Assembly: GCA_964409775.1 (NCBI GenBank)
Contig: CAYPEI010000006.1
Coordinates: 85,300-149,299, forward strand
Length of the DNA stretch: 64,000 nucleotides
DNA from: JAHBXL01 sp964409775
Lineage (GTDB): Bacteria; Planctomycetota; Phycisphaerae; Phycisphaerales; UBA1924
Reading direction: 5' to 3'
Below the pieces are notes generated by a model. The model ran no database searches. It was not told the DNA's origin and saw only the letters and a program-made list of their open reading frames with translations. Positions 42,823-51,094 of this stretch are shown in pieces. Numbering within the stretch: position 1 is the first letter of the stretch; each line of letters opens with the position of its first letter. The position numbers and the translations under genes are program-made.

Positions 42823-44022
42823 TCAAAGGATGCGCAGGCTGCGCGGGAAACTGCCCAGGACGTGGAGTTCGCGGCACAGGCCCTTCGCCTGCGTCACCGC
42901 GGCGGCGAACCAGGGATCGTCGATGTGCCCCTCGGCGTCGATGAAGAAGGTGTACTGCCAGTTGCTCCGGCCGCTGGGGCGCTTGTCGATGTGGGTGAGG
43001 TTGATGCCCGCGCGCTGGAAGACGCTGAGGACGTTGACGAGCGCGCCCGGCTCGTTCATGGTGGTGAACATGAGCGCGGTCTTGTCACCGGGGCGGCCCT
43101 TGTCGTCCTTGCCCACGGGCTTGGCGGGGTGCTTGCTGAGCACATAGAAGCGCGTGATGTTGTGGGTGTTGTCCTCGATGTTCTCGAAGAGCACGTTGAC
43201 ATCGTAGAGTTCGCCGGCGAGCGTTGAGCCGATGGCCGCGATGCCGGTGCGGGCCTTGCCCTTCACGGGCCGGGCCTTGGCGGCCCGCATGACGGCGGCG
43301 GAACTGCTGGCCTCGGGGAGCAGTTCGGCTTGGGGATACTGGGTGGCGAGCCACGTGCGGCACTGCCCGAAGACCTCGGGCTTGGAGTAGATCCTGCCGA
43401 CCTGGCCCGGCGCGCAGTTGGCCAGCAGCGCGTGGTGCACTTCGAGTTGGGCCTCGGCGTAGACGCAAACGTCGCCGTGGAAGTTCTGGAACGCTTCCAG
43501 CGTCTCGTGGATGCCGCCGAAGGTGGAGTTTTCGATGGGGACGAGGCCGTAGTCGACGTGGCCGCGGGCGACCTCGGTGAAGACGCCGGAGATGGCGCGG
43601 AGGTCGTCGAACTCGACGGAGGAACCGAAGTGCCGGACGGCCGCGAGGTGCGAGTAGGACCCGGCGGGCCCGAGGAAGCCGATCCTGAGCGGGAGTTCGA
43701 GTCGGAAACTGCCGCTCATGAGTTCGCGGTAGACGCCCTCGATGGCGCGGCCGGGCAGGGGGCCGGGGTTGAGTTTGAGAACCTTGGAGAGGACCTGCGC
43801 CTCGCGGTTGGGGACGTAGATCGGGAGGCCGGCGTCGCGCTTGATGCGTCCGACCTCGACGACAAGTTCAGCGCGCTTGTTCAGCAGCGAGATGAGCCCG
43901 CGGTCGACCTCGTCGATTCGGGTTCGCAGGGATTCGAGTTCATCGCGCTGGGCGGGCGTCGCCGGCTGCTTCGCGGCGGGGGCTTTCTTCGCCGCGCCCG
44001 CTTTGCCACGCTTGCTGCTCAT
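42823..44022 (-). CDS. pheA: Bifunctional chorismate mutase / prephenate dehydratase
   Basis: 399 residues, catalysing two steps towards phenylalanine. A Lys/Ala-rich N-terminal tail (about 25 residues) precedes the AroQ chorismate mutase domain (LRTRIDEVDRGLISLLNKRA, EVGRIKRDAGLPIYVPNRE). The prephenate dehydratase domain has IGFLGPAGSYSHLAA, YGLVPIENSTFGGIHETL and NTHNITRFYVLSKH; the Thr-Arg-Phe catalytic motif is intact. A C-terminal ACT domain (ALMFTTMNEPGALVNVLSVF, ending HVLGSFPRSL) would confer feedback by phenylalanine. The start at 44022 has GGAAGCGAG upstream; the frame stays open far upstream but is C/G-tract DNA. Confidence 0.95.
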   Translation of the reverse strand: MSSKRGKAGAAKKAPAAKQPATPAQRDELESLRTRIDEVDRGLISLLNKRAELVVEVGRIKRDAGLPIYVPNREAQVLSKVLKLNPGPLPGRAIEGVYRELMSGSFRLELPLRIGFLGPAGSYSHLAAVRHFGSSVEFDDLRAISGVFTEVARGHVDYGLVPIENSTFGGIHETLEAFQNFHGDVCVYAEAQLEVHHALLANCAPGQVGRIYSKPEVFGQCRTWLATQYPQAELLPEASSSAAVMRAAKARPVKGKARTGIAAIGSTLAGELYDVNVLFENIEDNTHNITRFYVLSKHPAKPVGKDDKGRPGDKTALMFTTMNEPGALVNVLSVFQRAGINLTHIDKRPSGRSNWQYTFFIDAEGHIDDPWFAAAVTQAKGLCRELHVLGSFPRSLRIL

Positions 44023-44301
44023 GCACGCTCGCTTCCGTCTTGAACCGCCCCCCCGCCCCCAGCCCCCTACTGCCGCCGGGACAAGGCTATCGGCCAATCG
44101 CGCCCCGGAACGGATTCGCACCCGCAGACACAGGGGAGGGCCGCCCGCTATCGGACGCGCCGAGGCGCGATCTCTGCGCTTCGGCCCTTCCCCGTCGCCA
44201 CAGGCCGCAGCATCCGGGGGGTGCATTCCCAGGCCGCCACGGCCGGCTTGCATTTGCGCCGATGAATGATCTGGAGCGAGCGAGTGAGATGGGAGGCAGT
44301 C

Positions 44302-45216
44302 TTGTCCATTGACGATGTGTTGCTGCGTCTGGACGCCGCGGCCCGCTCCGTGGCCGGGGTTCCGTGGGCGATTCACGCGCTGGTCGCGCTGGCGACGGTA
44401 TGCGGGCTGGTGCTGTGGCTGTCGGGCGCGAAACTGCTGAAGCCGATGATCATCGTGCTGGGAGCGCTTGCGGGCGCGGCGGGCGGGTTTGTGCTGGGTC
44501 CGGCGTTCGGCGCTGAGCCGGGGTCGGCAGGAACGAGCACCGCCGGGGCTTACGGGCTGCTGCTGGGGATTCCCGCCGGGGCGCTGGTCGGGGCGGTGCT
44601 GTACCGCTCGGCGACGGCTGTTGCGCTGGGCGTCGCCTTGGCGGCGGCCGCGCCGCTGGGCGCGGCGGGGCTGATGCAACTGCACCTGAGCCCGAAGGGC
44701 GAAGTGCTGGCGGCATCTCCGTCGGCGCCGCTGGTTGTGCCCGGCCTCTTGCGGGGACCGATCGTGCTTGCCGACACACTGGACTTTCAACTGCCGCGGA
44801 GCCTTCCGACGGAGATCGGCGACGCTTCGGCGAGCCTGACGGAGACGCTGCAGCCTGCCGCGGAACGGGCAAAGGCCGCGCTGCAATCGGCGGCGACGAG
44901 CATCGAGCACCGGTTGGAGGCGATCCCCGCGCAGCATCGGGCGCTGCTGGTGCTTTCGTCCCTGGGCGGGTTGGCGCTGGGGATCGTGCTCGGCCTGATG
45001 GCTCCGGCGTGGGCTGCGGGCGCCTGCGCGGCGATGCTCGGCTCGGCGCTGTGGCTGGGCGGCGGTGTGTGGCTGAGCAGCGCGCTGGGCGCGCCGTGGG
45101 CACAGACCGGCGGCGCGCTGGATCGCCCGCCGATGCAGTGGCTCACGATCTGGGCGGGCGCGGCGGTGCTGGGGCTGTGCTTCCAGGGCTTCTGGGCGTG
45201 GCGGAAGCGCGGGTGA
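44302..45216 (+). CDS. Polytopic membrane protein of unknown function
   Basis: 304 residues from a TTG start with a strong GGGAGG (44291-44296) 5 nt upstream. Six or seven hydrophobic segments are visible, including HALVALATVCGLVLWLSGAK, MIIVLGALAGAAGGFVLGPA, LLLGIPAGALVGAVLY, AVALGVALAAAAPLGAAGL and LAGIVL-type helices near the C-terminus. A soluble loop in the middle contains an amphipathic Ala/Glu helix (LQPAAERAKAALQSAATSIE). A short basic tail ends the protein. No family is recognised. It resembles small multi-TM proteins of uncertain function such as TMEM198-like ones, but this is tentative. Confidence 0.7.
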   Translation: MSIDDVLLRLDAAARSVAGVPWAIHALVALATVCGLVLWLSGAKLLKPMIIVLGALAGAAGGFVLGPAFGAEPGSAGTSTAGAYGLLLGIPAGALVGAVLYRSATAVALGVALAAAAPLGAAGLMQLHLSPKGEVLAASPSAPLVVPGLLRGPIVLADTLDFQLPRSLPTEIGDASASLTETLQPAAERAKAALQSAATSIEHRLEAIPAQHRALLVLSSLGGLALGIVLGLMAPAWAAGACAAMLGSALWLGGGVWLSSALGAPWAQTGGALDRPPMQWLTIWAGAAVLGLCFQGFWAWRKRG

Positions 45217-45247
45217 TCGTCGACAGGCCGTGCGTGGTGCTGTAATG

Positions 45248-45278
45248 AAAAAGGGCCCCCGTCGCGGGACGGAGGCCC
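45248..45278 (-). terminator. Intrinsic terminator of the GC-dockerin gene ending at 45320
   Basis: A GC-rich hairpin with arms at 45253-45263 and 45268-45278 (10 pairs and one mismatch, 4-nt loop) is followed on the minus strand by TTTTT. The same 11-nt arm sequence occurs in the terminator at 54455. Confidence 0.8.
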
Positions 45279-45319
45279 CTGGTCAGCACTGAGGGTTCAC
45301 TGCGCGGCCGATGCGGGCG

Positions 45320-47953
45320 TCAGGGCGTGCACGAGCCCTGGCCGGTGGCGAACCAGATGGAGAGGAACGCGAAGATGGCGGGCACGCCGGGATTGCCGCC
45401 GTAGTTGCGCGCGGCGGGAACGAACGCGAACCAATCGGACAGGAAGCAGAAGATGTCCGGCACGCCGACGCTGCCATCGCGGCACCAGTCGGCATCGCAG
45501 TAGGCTGGGCCGCCGGGGCAGGTATTGGCCGGGCTTGCGCTGTTGCGCGGGAAGAAGAGCGGCGGGAGCACCTCGAAATCGAGGAGGTTCTGGTTGGTGT
45601 CGCGGCAGCCATCCTGGAGGCGATAGCCGCCGACCGAGTTGGAAATCGCCGGGGTGGTGCCGATGCCTTCCTGGCAGAGCGCATCGCCGTAGCCGACGAG
45701 GTCCTCGATGTCGGCGCTGCCGCAGTTGGGTCCGAGCGCGGCGGTGGTGCGGACGACGGCGATCCGGCCGGAGGCGTTGTCCATGCCGAAGGGGGAGGCG
45801 GGCTCGAAGTCGGGGGTGGGGATGGGCACTCCGTTGCTGCCGGGCTGGTTGGTGCGGATCAAGCGGTACTGGCCGGGGCCGATGATGCCCGAGAGCGGCA
45901 CGACGCGCGTGGCGATGAAGCCGGTGGCGTTGGTCGCGTCGGAGTACTGGACGCTCCAACCCGTGACATCGACGGCGGCCTGCGAGCGGTTGAAGATCTC
46001 GATGTGGTCGGAATCGAACGGCGCGCCGGCGTTTCCGCCTGCGCCGAAGAAGCCGCTGACGACGATGCGGGAGGCGGAGTTGGTGCAGGTGGCGACGCGG
46101 AGCGTGATGCCGGATGCGTCGGTTCGGCCCTGAGCGTCGGTCACGGTGATCGGGATGAGTTTCACGCCCTGGGAGACGGCGGGGAGCACGGCATAGGTGA
46201 GGGAGTAGAGCCCGCCACCAGCCGGCGAGAGCGCTTGCGACGCGGAACCGCCGATCGAAGAGAGGTTCGCGCGGACCTGGATGCCCGTGCTCGGGGGCGA
46301 GGCTCCCGGCGCGACGTTGACATTGAACGTGACACTGTCGCCCGCGCAGACCGCGGCGGGAGCGACCGAGGCATAGCCGGCGAGGAACCCGCCGGAGGCG
46401 CGGTTGCGCGGAGCGGGAGCGGCAATCTCAAAGTCGTTGAAGTTCTGGTTCGAGTCCTGGGCGCCGGCGGACTTGCGGACGGCGGCGGTGTCGTTCTCGG
46501 TGCGGCCGGCGGGCGCTGCGCCCTCGAAGCAGATCGCCGCGCCGTAGGACGCGAGGTCCTCGACATCGGCACCGGCGCAGTTGGACCCGATGAGTTGGGT
46601 GTTGCGGACCAGCGCGACGCGGCCGCCGTTGTTGCCCATGCCGCCGGCGCCGGCGAAGTCGGGCGTGGGGAGCGGTGAACCCGTTGCGCCGGGCGCGGAG
46701 AACTGCACGAGCATGTACTGCCCGGGCAGGATAAGTCCGGAGAGTTCGACACGGTCGGCAGGGCTGTCAAAGCCGGTCAGGGTCCCCTGGCTGGCGTACT
46801 GCACGCTCCAGCCGGTGAGGTCGACGGGCTGGGCGGAGCGGTTGAACAACTCGACAAAGTCGGCGTTGTAGGTCGCGGCGGGCGGGCCGAGATTGCCGCC
46901 GCCGCCGTAGATCTGGCTGATCACCACGCGCGACGGGGAGTTGCCCGAGCAATCGGCGACGGTGAAGGCGACGGCGGTCGAGCCGGACCGTCCCTGCAGA
47001 TCGGTGACGGCGATGGGGATGTTCTTGGTGCCCAGGCCGACGCCCGCGGGCACGGTGTACCGGAGCGTGAAGATGTTGTCGCCCGCGACAGCGTCGCCGT
47101 TGAGGCCGTTGTCGAGAAGCGCCGCCGAGGCGGGGCCGCCGATATCGAGGAGATTCGCGGCGACGGCGAGGCCGGTGGAATCGGGCAGGAGGCCGGGGAC
47201 GACCTGGGCCGAGAGCGTGATCAGCCCGCCGCCCGCGCAAACGGCGCCCGGGACGGCAGCGCCGGAGACGCTGGGCGGGATGGAGCCGGAGGCGAAGCCG
47301 GTGACGGTGACCATGTCGAAGCGGTAGGTGCCGGTGGAGGCGTAGGTAGACCCGGTGTTGGTGGCGGTGTAACCGCTGCCGGTCGCGGGATCGAACACCG
47401 GCGAGATCCGGAACTTGAAGTTGGGGTTGTTGTTCGCGCCGGGGATGGACGACAGGTTCACGGTGCGGGCGTTGAACCAGGTGTCGCCGAGATTGCCTTC
47501 AAACGGCGGGTTGGGCGCCTGCGTGAAGGTGACCCCGTCCGTCGAGTAGAACAGGTTGCAGTAGCGGCTGGAGGTGTTGGAGTGGCGCTGGTCCCAGGAG
47601 ATCACGATGCCGGTGTAGTTGGCCGTGCTGACGGAGAACTCGACGCCGACGAGGCCGGGGTTCTCGCCCTGGTTCTGATAGCCGCGGGTCTGCCAGCCGG
47701 AGTTGTCCGCGCCGAGATCGGTGGAGCCTGCGCCGGAGGCGAAGATGCACTCGGCCAGCGGCTGTGCGGGCAGGACGTTGTAGCAGGAGGCGGTTCCGAG
47801 GCCGCTCGCCGGGGCGAAGGTGCCGGTGGCGTTGTTGCCGTCGGGCGGGTTGGAGTTGAACGTCCACTGGGTGATGACGACCTGCGCCTGCGCCGCGGTT
47901 GCGAGCACGGCGGCGGTGATGGCGCACAGAAAGCCGGGGGTCCTTTGAGACAT
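45320..47953 (-). CDS. GC-dockerin surface protein with two lamin-tail domains
   Basis: 877 residues. AGGAGG 7 nt before the ATG at 47953 fixes the start. The signal peptide ends near LATAAQAQ. The N-terminal part (about 25-235) is a beta-sandwich of the choice-of-anchor type (NYTGIVISWDQRHSNTSSRY). Two Ig-like segments follow. Two lamin-tail domains are clear (RVVISQIYGGGGNLGPP with VELFNRSAQPVDLTGWSVQY, and IVVSGFFGAGGNAGAPF with IEIFNRSQAAVDVTGWSVQY). The C-terminal GC-type dockerin contains GVPDIFCFLSDWFAF and GVPAIFAFLSIWFATGQG. Lamin-tail domains on bacterial surface proteins are often near nucleases, but no nuclease motif is present here. It is exported and probably surface-attached. 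Confidence 0.9.
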   Translation of the reverse strand: MSQRTPGFLCAITAAVLATAAQAQVVITQWTFNSNPPDGNNATGTFAPASGLGTASCYNVLPAQPLAECIFASGAGSTDLGADNSGWQTRGYQNQGENPGLVGVEFSVSTANYTGIVISWDQRHSNTSSRYCNLFYSTDGVTFTQAPNPPFEGNLGDTWFNARTVNLSSIPGANNNPNFKFRISPVFDPATGSGYTATNTGSTYASTGTYRFDMVTVTGFASGSIPPSVSGAAVPGAVCAGGGLITLSAQVVPGLLPDSTGLAVAANLLDIGGPASAALLDNGLNGDAVAGDNIFTLRYTVPAGVGLGTKNIPIAVTDLQGRSGSTAVAFTVADCSGNSPSRVVISQIYGGGGNLGPPAATYNADFVELFNRSAQPVDLTGWSVQYASQGTLTGFDSPADRVELSGLILPGQYMLVQFSAPGATGSPLPTPDFAGAGGMGNNGGRVALVRNTQLIGSNCAGADVEDLASYGAAICFEGAAPAGRTENDTAAVRKSAGAQDSNQNFNDFEIAAPAPRNRASGGFLAGYASVAPAAVCAGDSVTFNVNVAPGASPPSTGIQVRANLSSIGGSASQALSPAGGGLYSLTYAVLPAVSQGVKLIPITVTDAQGRTDASGITLRVATCTNSASRIVVSGFFGAGGNAGAPFDSDHIEIFNRSQAAVDVTGWSVQYSDATNATGFIATRVVPLSGIIGPGQYRLIRTNQPGSNGVPIPTPDFEPASPFGMDNASGRIAVVRTTAALGPNCGSADIEDLVGYGDALCQEGIGTTPAISNSVGGYRLQDGCRDTNQNLLDFEVLPPLFFPRNSASPANTCPGGPAYCDADWCRDGSVGVPDIFCFLSDWFAFVPAARNYGGNPGVPAIFAFLSIWFATGQGSCTP
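45329..45500 (-). repeat. GC-dockerin coding module, duplicated at 54541-54720
   Basis: The last 170 or so bases of this gene and of the gene ending at 54535 are closely similar at DNA level and give almost the same protein module (CDADWCRDGSVGVPDIFCFL then DWFAFVPAAR). Copies this close in sequence could recombine or reflect recent duplication. Confidence 0.7.
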
Positions 47954-48071
47954 CGCGATTCCTCCTCGTATTGACCGGTTCGCCGTCGCCGCGGCGACGC
48001 AACCAAGACAGTTCAACGTAACGCGCGTCCGCTTCGGGCCGGCGTCAAGATTGCGCAAGGTTCATGCACGA

Positions 48072-49121
48072 CTAGAAGGCGAGTCCGGGCTTGTTGAGCC
48101 AGCCCCCGAAGACTTTGCCCTCGAGTTCGTCGTATCGGATGGTGCTGATGCCGCCGATGGTGGCGTTCTGGTGCCCCCACTCCTTGTCGACTCGCTTCTC
48201 GGCGAAGATCTCGACGTGGCCGTCGGCGAACCCGATGCCGCCGTAGATGCGGTCGTGCCCCGCGAAGCCGCCGAGGAAGCCGCCCTTGCCGTGCGCGGGG
48301 CCGAAGTCGGTGTAGTTCTGCCGGCCGAAGCGTGCGCCCTGGCCGGGGATGAACGACGTGGTGGGCCCGTCGGTGACGGTCTTGCTCCCCTGCAGCGTGC
48401 CGCTGAGCGTGGTCACGACGTCGTCGGACTGGCTGAACTGGGTGGTGCCGTCGCCGAAGAGCGGGACCTTGGAGGGCTGGGCCTGCGGGCCGAGGAACCG
48501 CTCGTTGAGCGGGCCGATGACGTTGGCCGGGTTCTTCATGTCGGCAGTCGTGTTGGCATAGTCCTTGGGCGCGGTGTAGGCCATGTACCACGACTGGCAG
48601 TAGTTGGTGTTGAAGCCCTGCTCGATCATGTCGGTGACGAACTGCGGACCCGACGGGCGGTCGGGCCAGCCGCCGAGGCGGAGCAGGGAGAGCGACTGGC
48701 TGGCGCGGGAGGGGCTGCTGGGGCAGAGGATGCGCCCGGGGATTGCGTAGCCGCCGAGGATGAAGTCGGCGACCCAGCCGACCTCCTCCATCCGGCCGTA
48801 GCCGCGGTTGGCCCGGTCTTCGAACGGCCCGGTGGAGAACTGGCCCTTCTTGTCGGAGGCGTGGATGGTCGCCGCGACGGCCAGTTGGCGGAGGTTTGAG
48901 GTGCACTGGGTCTGGCGGGCCGCCTCCCTGGCGCCGCCGAGCGCGGGGAGCAGGAGCGAGACGAGAATCGCGATGATGGCGATGACGACGAGGAGTTCGA
49001 TGAGCGTGAAGCCGCCGGGCGCATTCGCCCGCCCGGCTGTCGTGGCGGTGTCGCGCCGAAGTCGGCCCTTCCGACCAGACGCGTCGGTCTTCACACTTGC
49101 TCTCGGTGCGCGATGATCCAT
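48072..49121 (-). CDS. Type II-like pseudopilin (HX9DG-type prepilin)
   Basis: 349 residues. The N-terminal leader is long and basic (about 35 residues), followed by the prepilin signal GGFTLIELLVVIAIIAILVS with cleavage after Gly and methylation of Phe expected. A helical spine (LLPALGGAREAARQTQCTSN, LRQLAVAATIHASDKKGQ) leads to a long soluble domain. Near the C-terminus is the family motif HDRIYGGIGFADGHVEIF. It is the abundant planctomycete pseudopilin type with unknown precise role. It lies between two GC-dockerin genes and could be a substrate of the GspE/GspD system encoded at 3.5-7.9 kb. Confidence 0.92.
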   Translation of the reverse strand: MDHRAPRASVKTDASGRKGRLRRDTATTAGRANAPGGFTLIELLVVIAIIAILVSLLLPALGGAREAARQTQCTSNLRQLAVAATIHASDKKGQFSTGPFEDRANRGYGRMEEVGWVADFILGGYAIPGRILCPSSPSRASQSLSLLRLGGWPDRPSGPQFVTDMIEQGFNTNYCQSWYMAYTAPKDYANTTADMKNPANVIGPLNERFLGPQAQPSKVPLFGDGTTQFSQSDDVVTTLSGTLQGSKTVTDGPTTSFIPGQGARFGRQNYTDFGPAHGKGGFLGGFAGHDRIYGGIGFADGHVEIFAEKRVDKEWGHQNATIGGISTIRYDELEGKVFGGWLNKPGLAF

Positions 49122-49318
49122 TGCCCGGAACGGTACTGGGATGACCGTCGGCGATGGACCTTTACAGAGTGAAGATCCGACCAAGGGTGCGCTAAGGGAA
49201 TGTGAAGGAGGCGGTCGGAGCGCCGCGAGCGGGGAGTGGTCAACGCACGCGCGACGGAAAGGCGGCATCGAACGCCACGCCGACCGCGACCGTCAGCATC
49301 ACCTCGACGCGACGGTGA

Positions 49319-50878
49319 TCAACAGCGGGCAAACCACGCGGAGAGGTACGCGAAGATGTCGGGGACACCGACAACGCCGTCGCGGTTGAAGTCGGCATCC
49401 GCCCGGTGGGCGAACCAGTCCGCGAGGAACGCGAAGATGTCGGGGACGCCGACGGCGCCGTCGCCATCGTGATCGGCGCGGCAGGAAGTGCCTTGGAACT
49501 CGTAGGCGCCGATGTCGACATCGGTGCGCCAGCCGGCCCCAATGTTCGGCATGGCGGGGTCGTCGTGGAAGCGGGGTGCGCCAGCGAGATCGACGGCCCA
49601 GGGCAGGCTGGACTCTTGGTACCACGGCGATTCGGCGAGGCCGGCATCGATCGCGACGGTTGCGGAAGAGGGCCGCAGGTCATCATCGAGCGTGCCCGCG
49701 ATGCCGTCGAGCCCATGCAGGCTCACGAACCGGGGATCCGTGCTGACGTACGCGAAGTTGAAGACGCTGCCGGAGGCGAGCAGGCGGGAGTCCACGAAGC
49801 CCTTCACGAGGCAGTGGCCCATGTTCACAACGCCGGAAGCCGGGCTGGTAACCTGAGCGCCGGGTGACGCGCCGTTGAAGGCGAGGATGGTGTTGACCAC
49901 CGTGGCGAACGAACGGGTGTCGACTGCGATCGCGCTGCCGGATTGGGCGGAGTTGGAAGCGAAGGTGGAGTTGCCGATGGTGCCGCCCGAGTTCTGCAGG
50001 GAGATGGCTCCGCCGGATGCGCCGGCGGTGTTTCCGTTGAACTCGCAGCGCATGGCGACCAGGCGCCAGTCATCAACGGCGACTGCACCGCCGGAGCCGG
50101 ATGCGCTGATCACCGAGTTGGCGACAAAGCGGGAAAGTTCGAGGTATCCGTCGCTGCCGAACCAAGCGCCGCCCCCGCTGATCTGGGCGACGTTGCCGGT
50201 GAGGAGTGAACTGTGCACGACGAAGAGCCCGCGGTCGGAGCCGATGCCCCCGCCGCGGATCGCGAAGTTGTCCGCCACGGTGCACGAGCCGACGGTGGCG
50301 AGACCGACCTCGTGCGCGGTCGTGACGCCTCCTCCGATTCCCCGCGCACCATCGCCGTCGGCGTGTCCGCCGCGGATGACGCAGCCGTACACGCCGGCGT
50401 AGTTTCCGCCGGCATCAAAGGTCACGACGTGGTAGGCGTTGTCGGCGCGGTTGATCAGGCCGGGCAGATCGTCGCCGAGAAGATCGCCCGACAGCACGGA
50501 CACAAATCGGGACGGATCGTGCTCATCGGGATCACTCGCACCGATCCCGGCGTAGCCGCCGAGGATCGTGGTGCCGCTCAGGAGCGTGAAGGTCGCGTCT
50601 CGATCCTGAGAACCGTTGCCGGGTGCGTAGACGCCCTGCGCGACACGGATCTCGGCGAAACCGCCCAGTCCGGATTCGAAGCGATCGCGCACAAGATTCA
50701 GCGCATCGGTCAGACTGCGGAACGCCGTGGCCCAACCCAGCCCGTCGCCGCCCGCGGGGGCGTCATCATCCACATAGAAGACCGGCGGCTCCATGGCATG
50801 GACCGCCGCGGCGGTGGCCAGCAGGCCAACGCAGGCGGCGGCGCGGGTGGTGTAGAGACTGGTTCGGATGGCACTCAT
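49319..50878 (-). CDS. GC-dockerin protein with right-handed beta-helix
   Basis: 519 residues. The signal peptide ends near AAAVHAM. The sequence opens with VFYVDDDAPAGGDGLGWATA, then the parallel beta-helix/choice-of-anchor-Q pattern (IRVAQGVYAPGNGSQDRD, TTILGGYAG, then repeated coils such as ITGNVAQISGGGAWFGSDG and GGAISLQNSGGTIGNSTFAS). The C-terminus is a GC-type dockerin with two repeats (GVPDIFAFLADWFAHRAD, GVPDIFAYLSAWFARC). Beta-helix proteins bind or cleave polysaccharides, but catalytic residues of pectate lyases were not identified. ATG 50878 is preferred over GTG 50884. Confidence 0.9.
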   Translation of the reverse strand: MSAIRTSLYTTRAAACVGLLATAAAVHAMEPPVFYVDDDAPAGGDGLGWATAFRSLTDALNLVRDRFESGLGGFAEIRVAQGVYAPGNGSQDRDATFTLLSGTTILGGYAGIGASDPDEHDPSRFVSVLSGDLLGDDLPGLINRADNAYHVVTFDAGGNYAGVYGCVIRGGHADGDGARGIGGGVTTAHEVGLATVGSCTVADNFAIRGGGIGSDRGLFVVHSSLLTGNVAQISGGGAWFGSDGYLELSRFVANSVISASGSGGAVAVDDWRLVAMRCEFNGNTAGASGGAISLQNSGGTIGNSTFASNSAQSGSAIAVDTRSFATVVNTILAFNGASPGAQVTSPASGVVNMGHCLVKGFVDSRLLASGSVFNFAYVSTDPRFVSLHGLDGIAGTLDDDLRPSSATVAIDAGLAESPWYQESSLPWAVDLAGAPRFHDDPAMPNIGAGWRTDVDIGAYEFQGTSCRADHDGDGAVGVPDIFAFLADWFAHRADADFNRDGVVGVPDIFAYLSAWFARC

Positions 50879-51094
50879 GGTCACGCTCGCGGAGTCGATG
50901 CATCACACCCGGGGAACCGGGCGAGAGCATCGGCGGAGCGGGAGCGCGGGCGTGAGTTTCGGTGGACGCGTCGGGGTCCGGGGGCCGGGTCTCGGGTACC
51001 GGGATCCTCATGCGGCTTCTGCGCAGCATCGAGCCGAAGCGCGATGCCACGGAGCGGCGGAATCATCGACCGGAAGGTTGATGCCACAGGACAC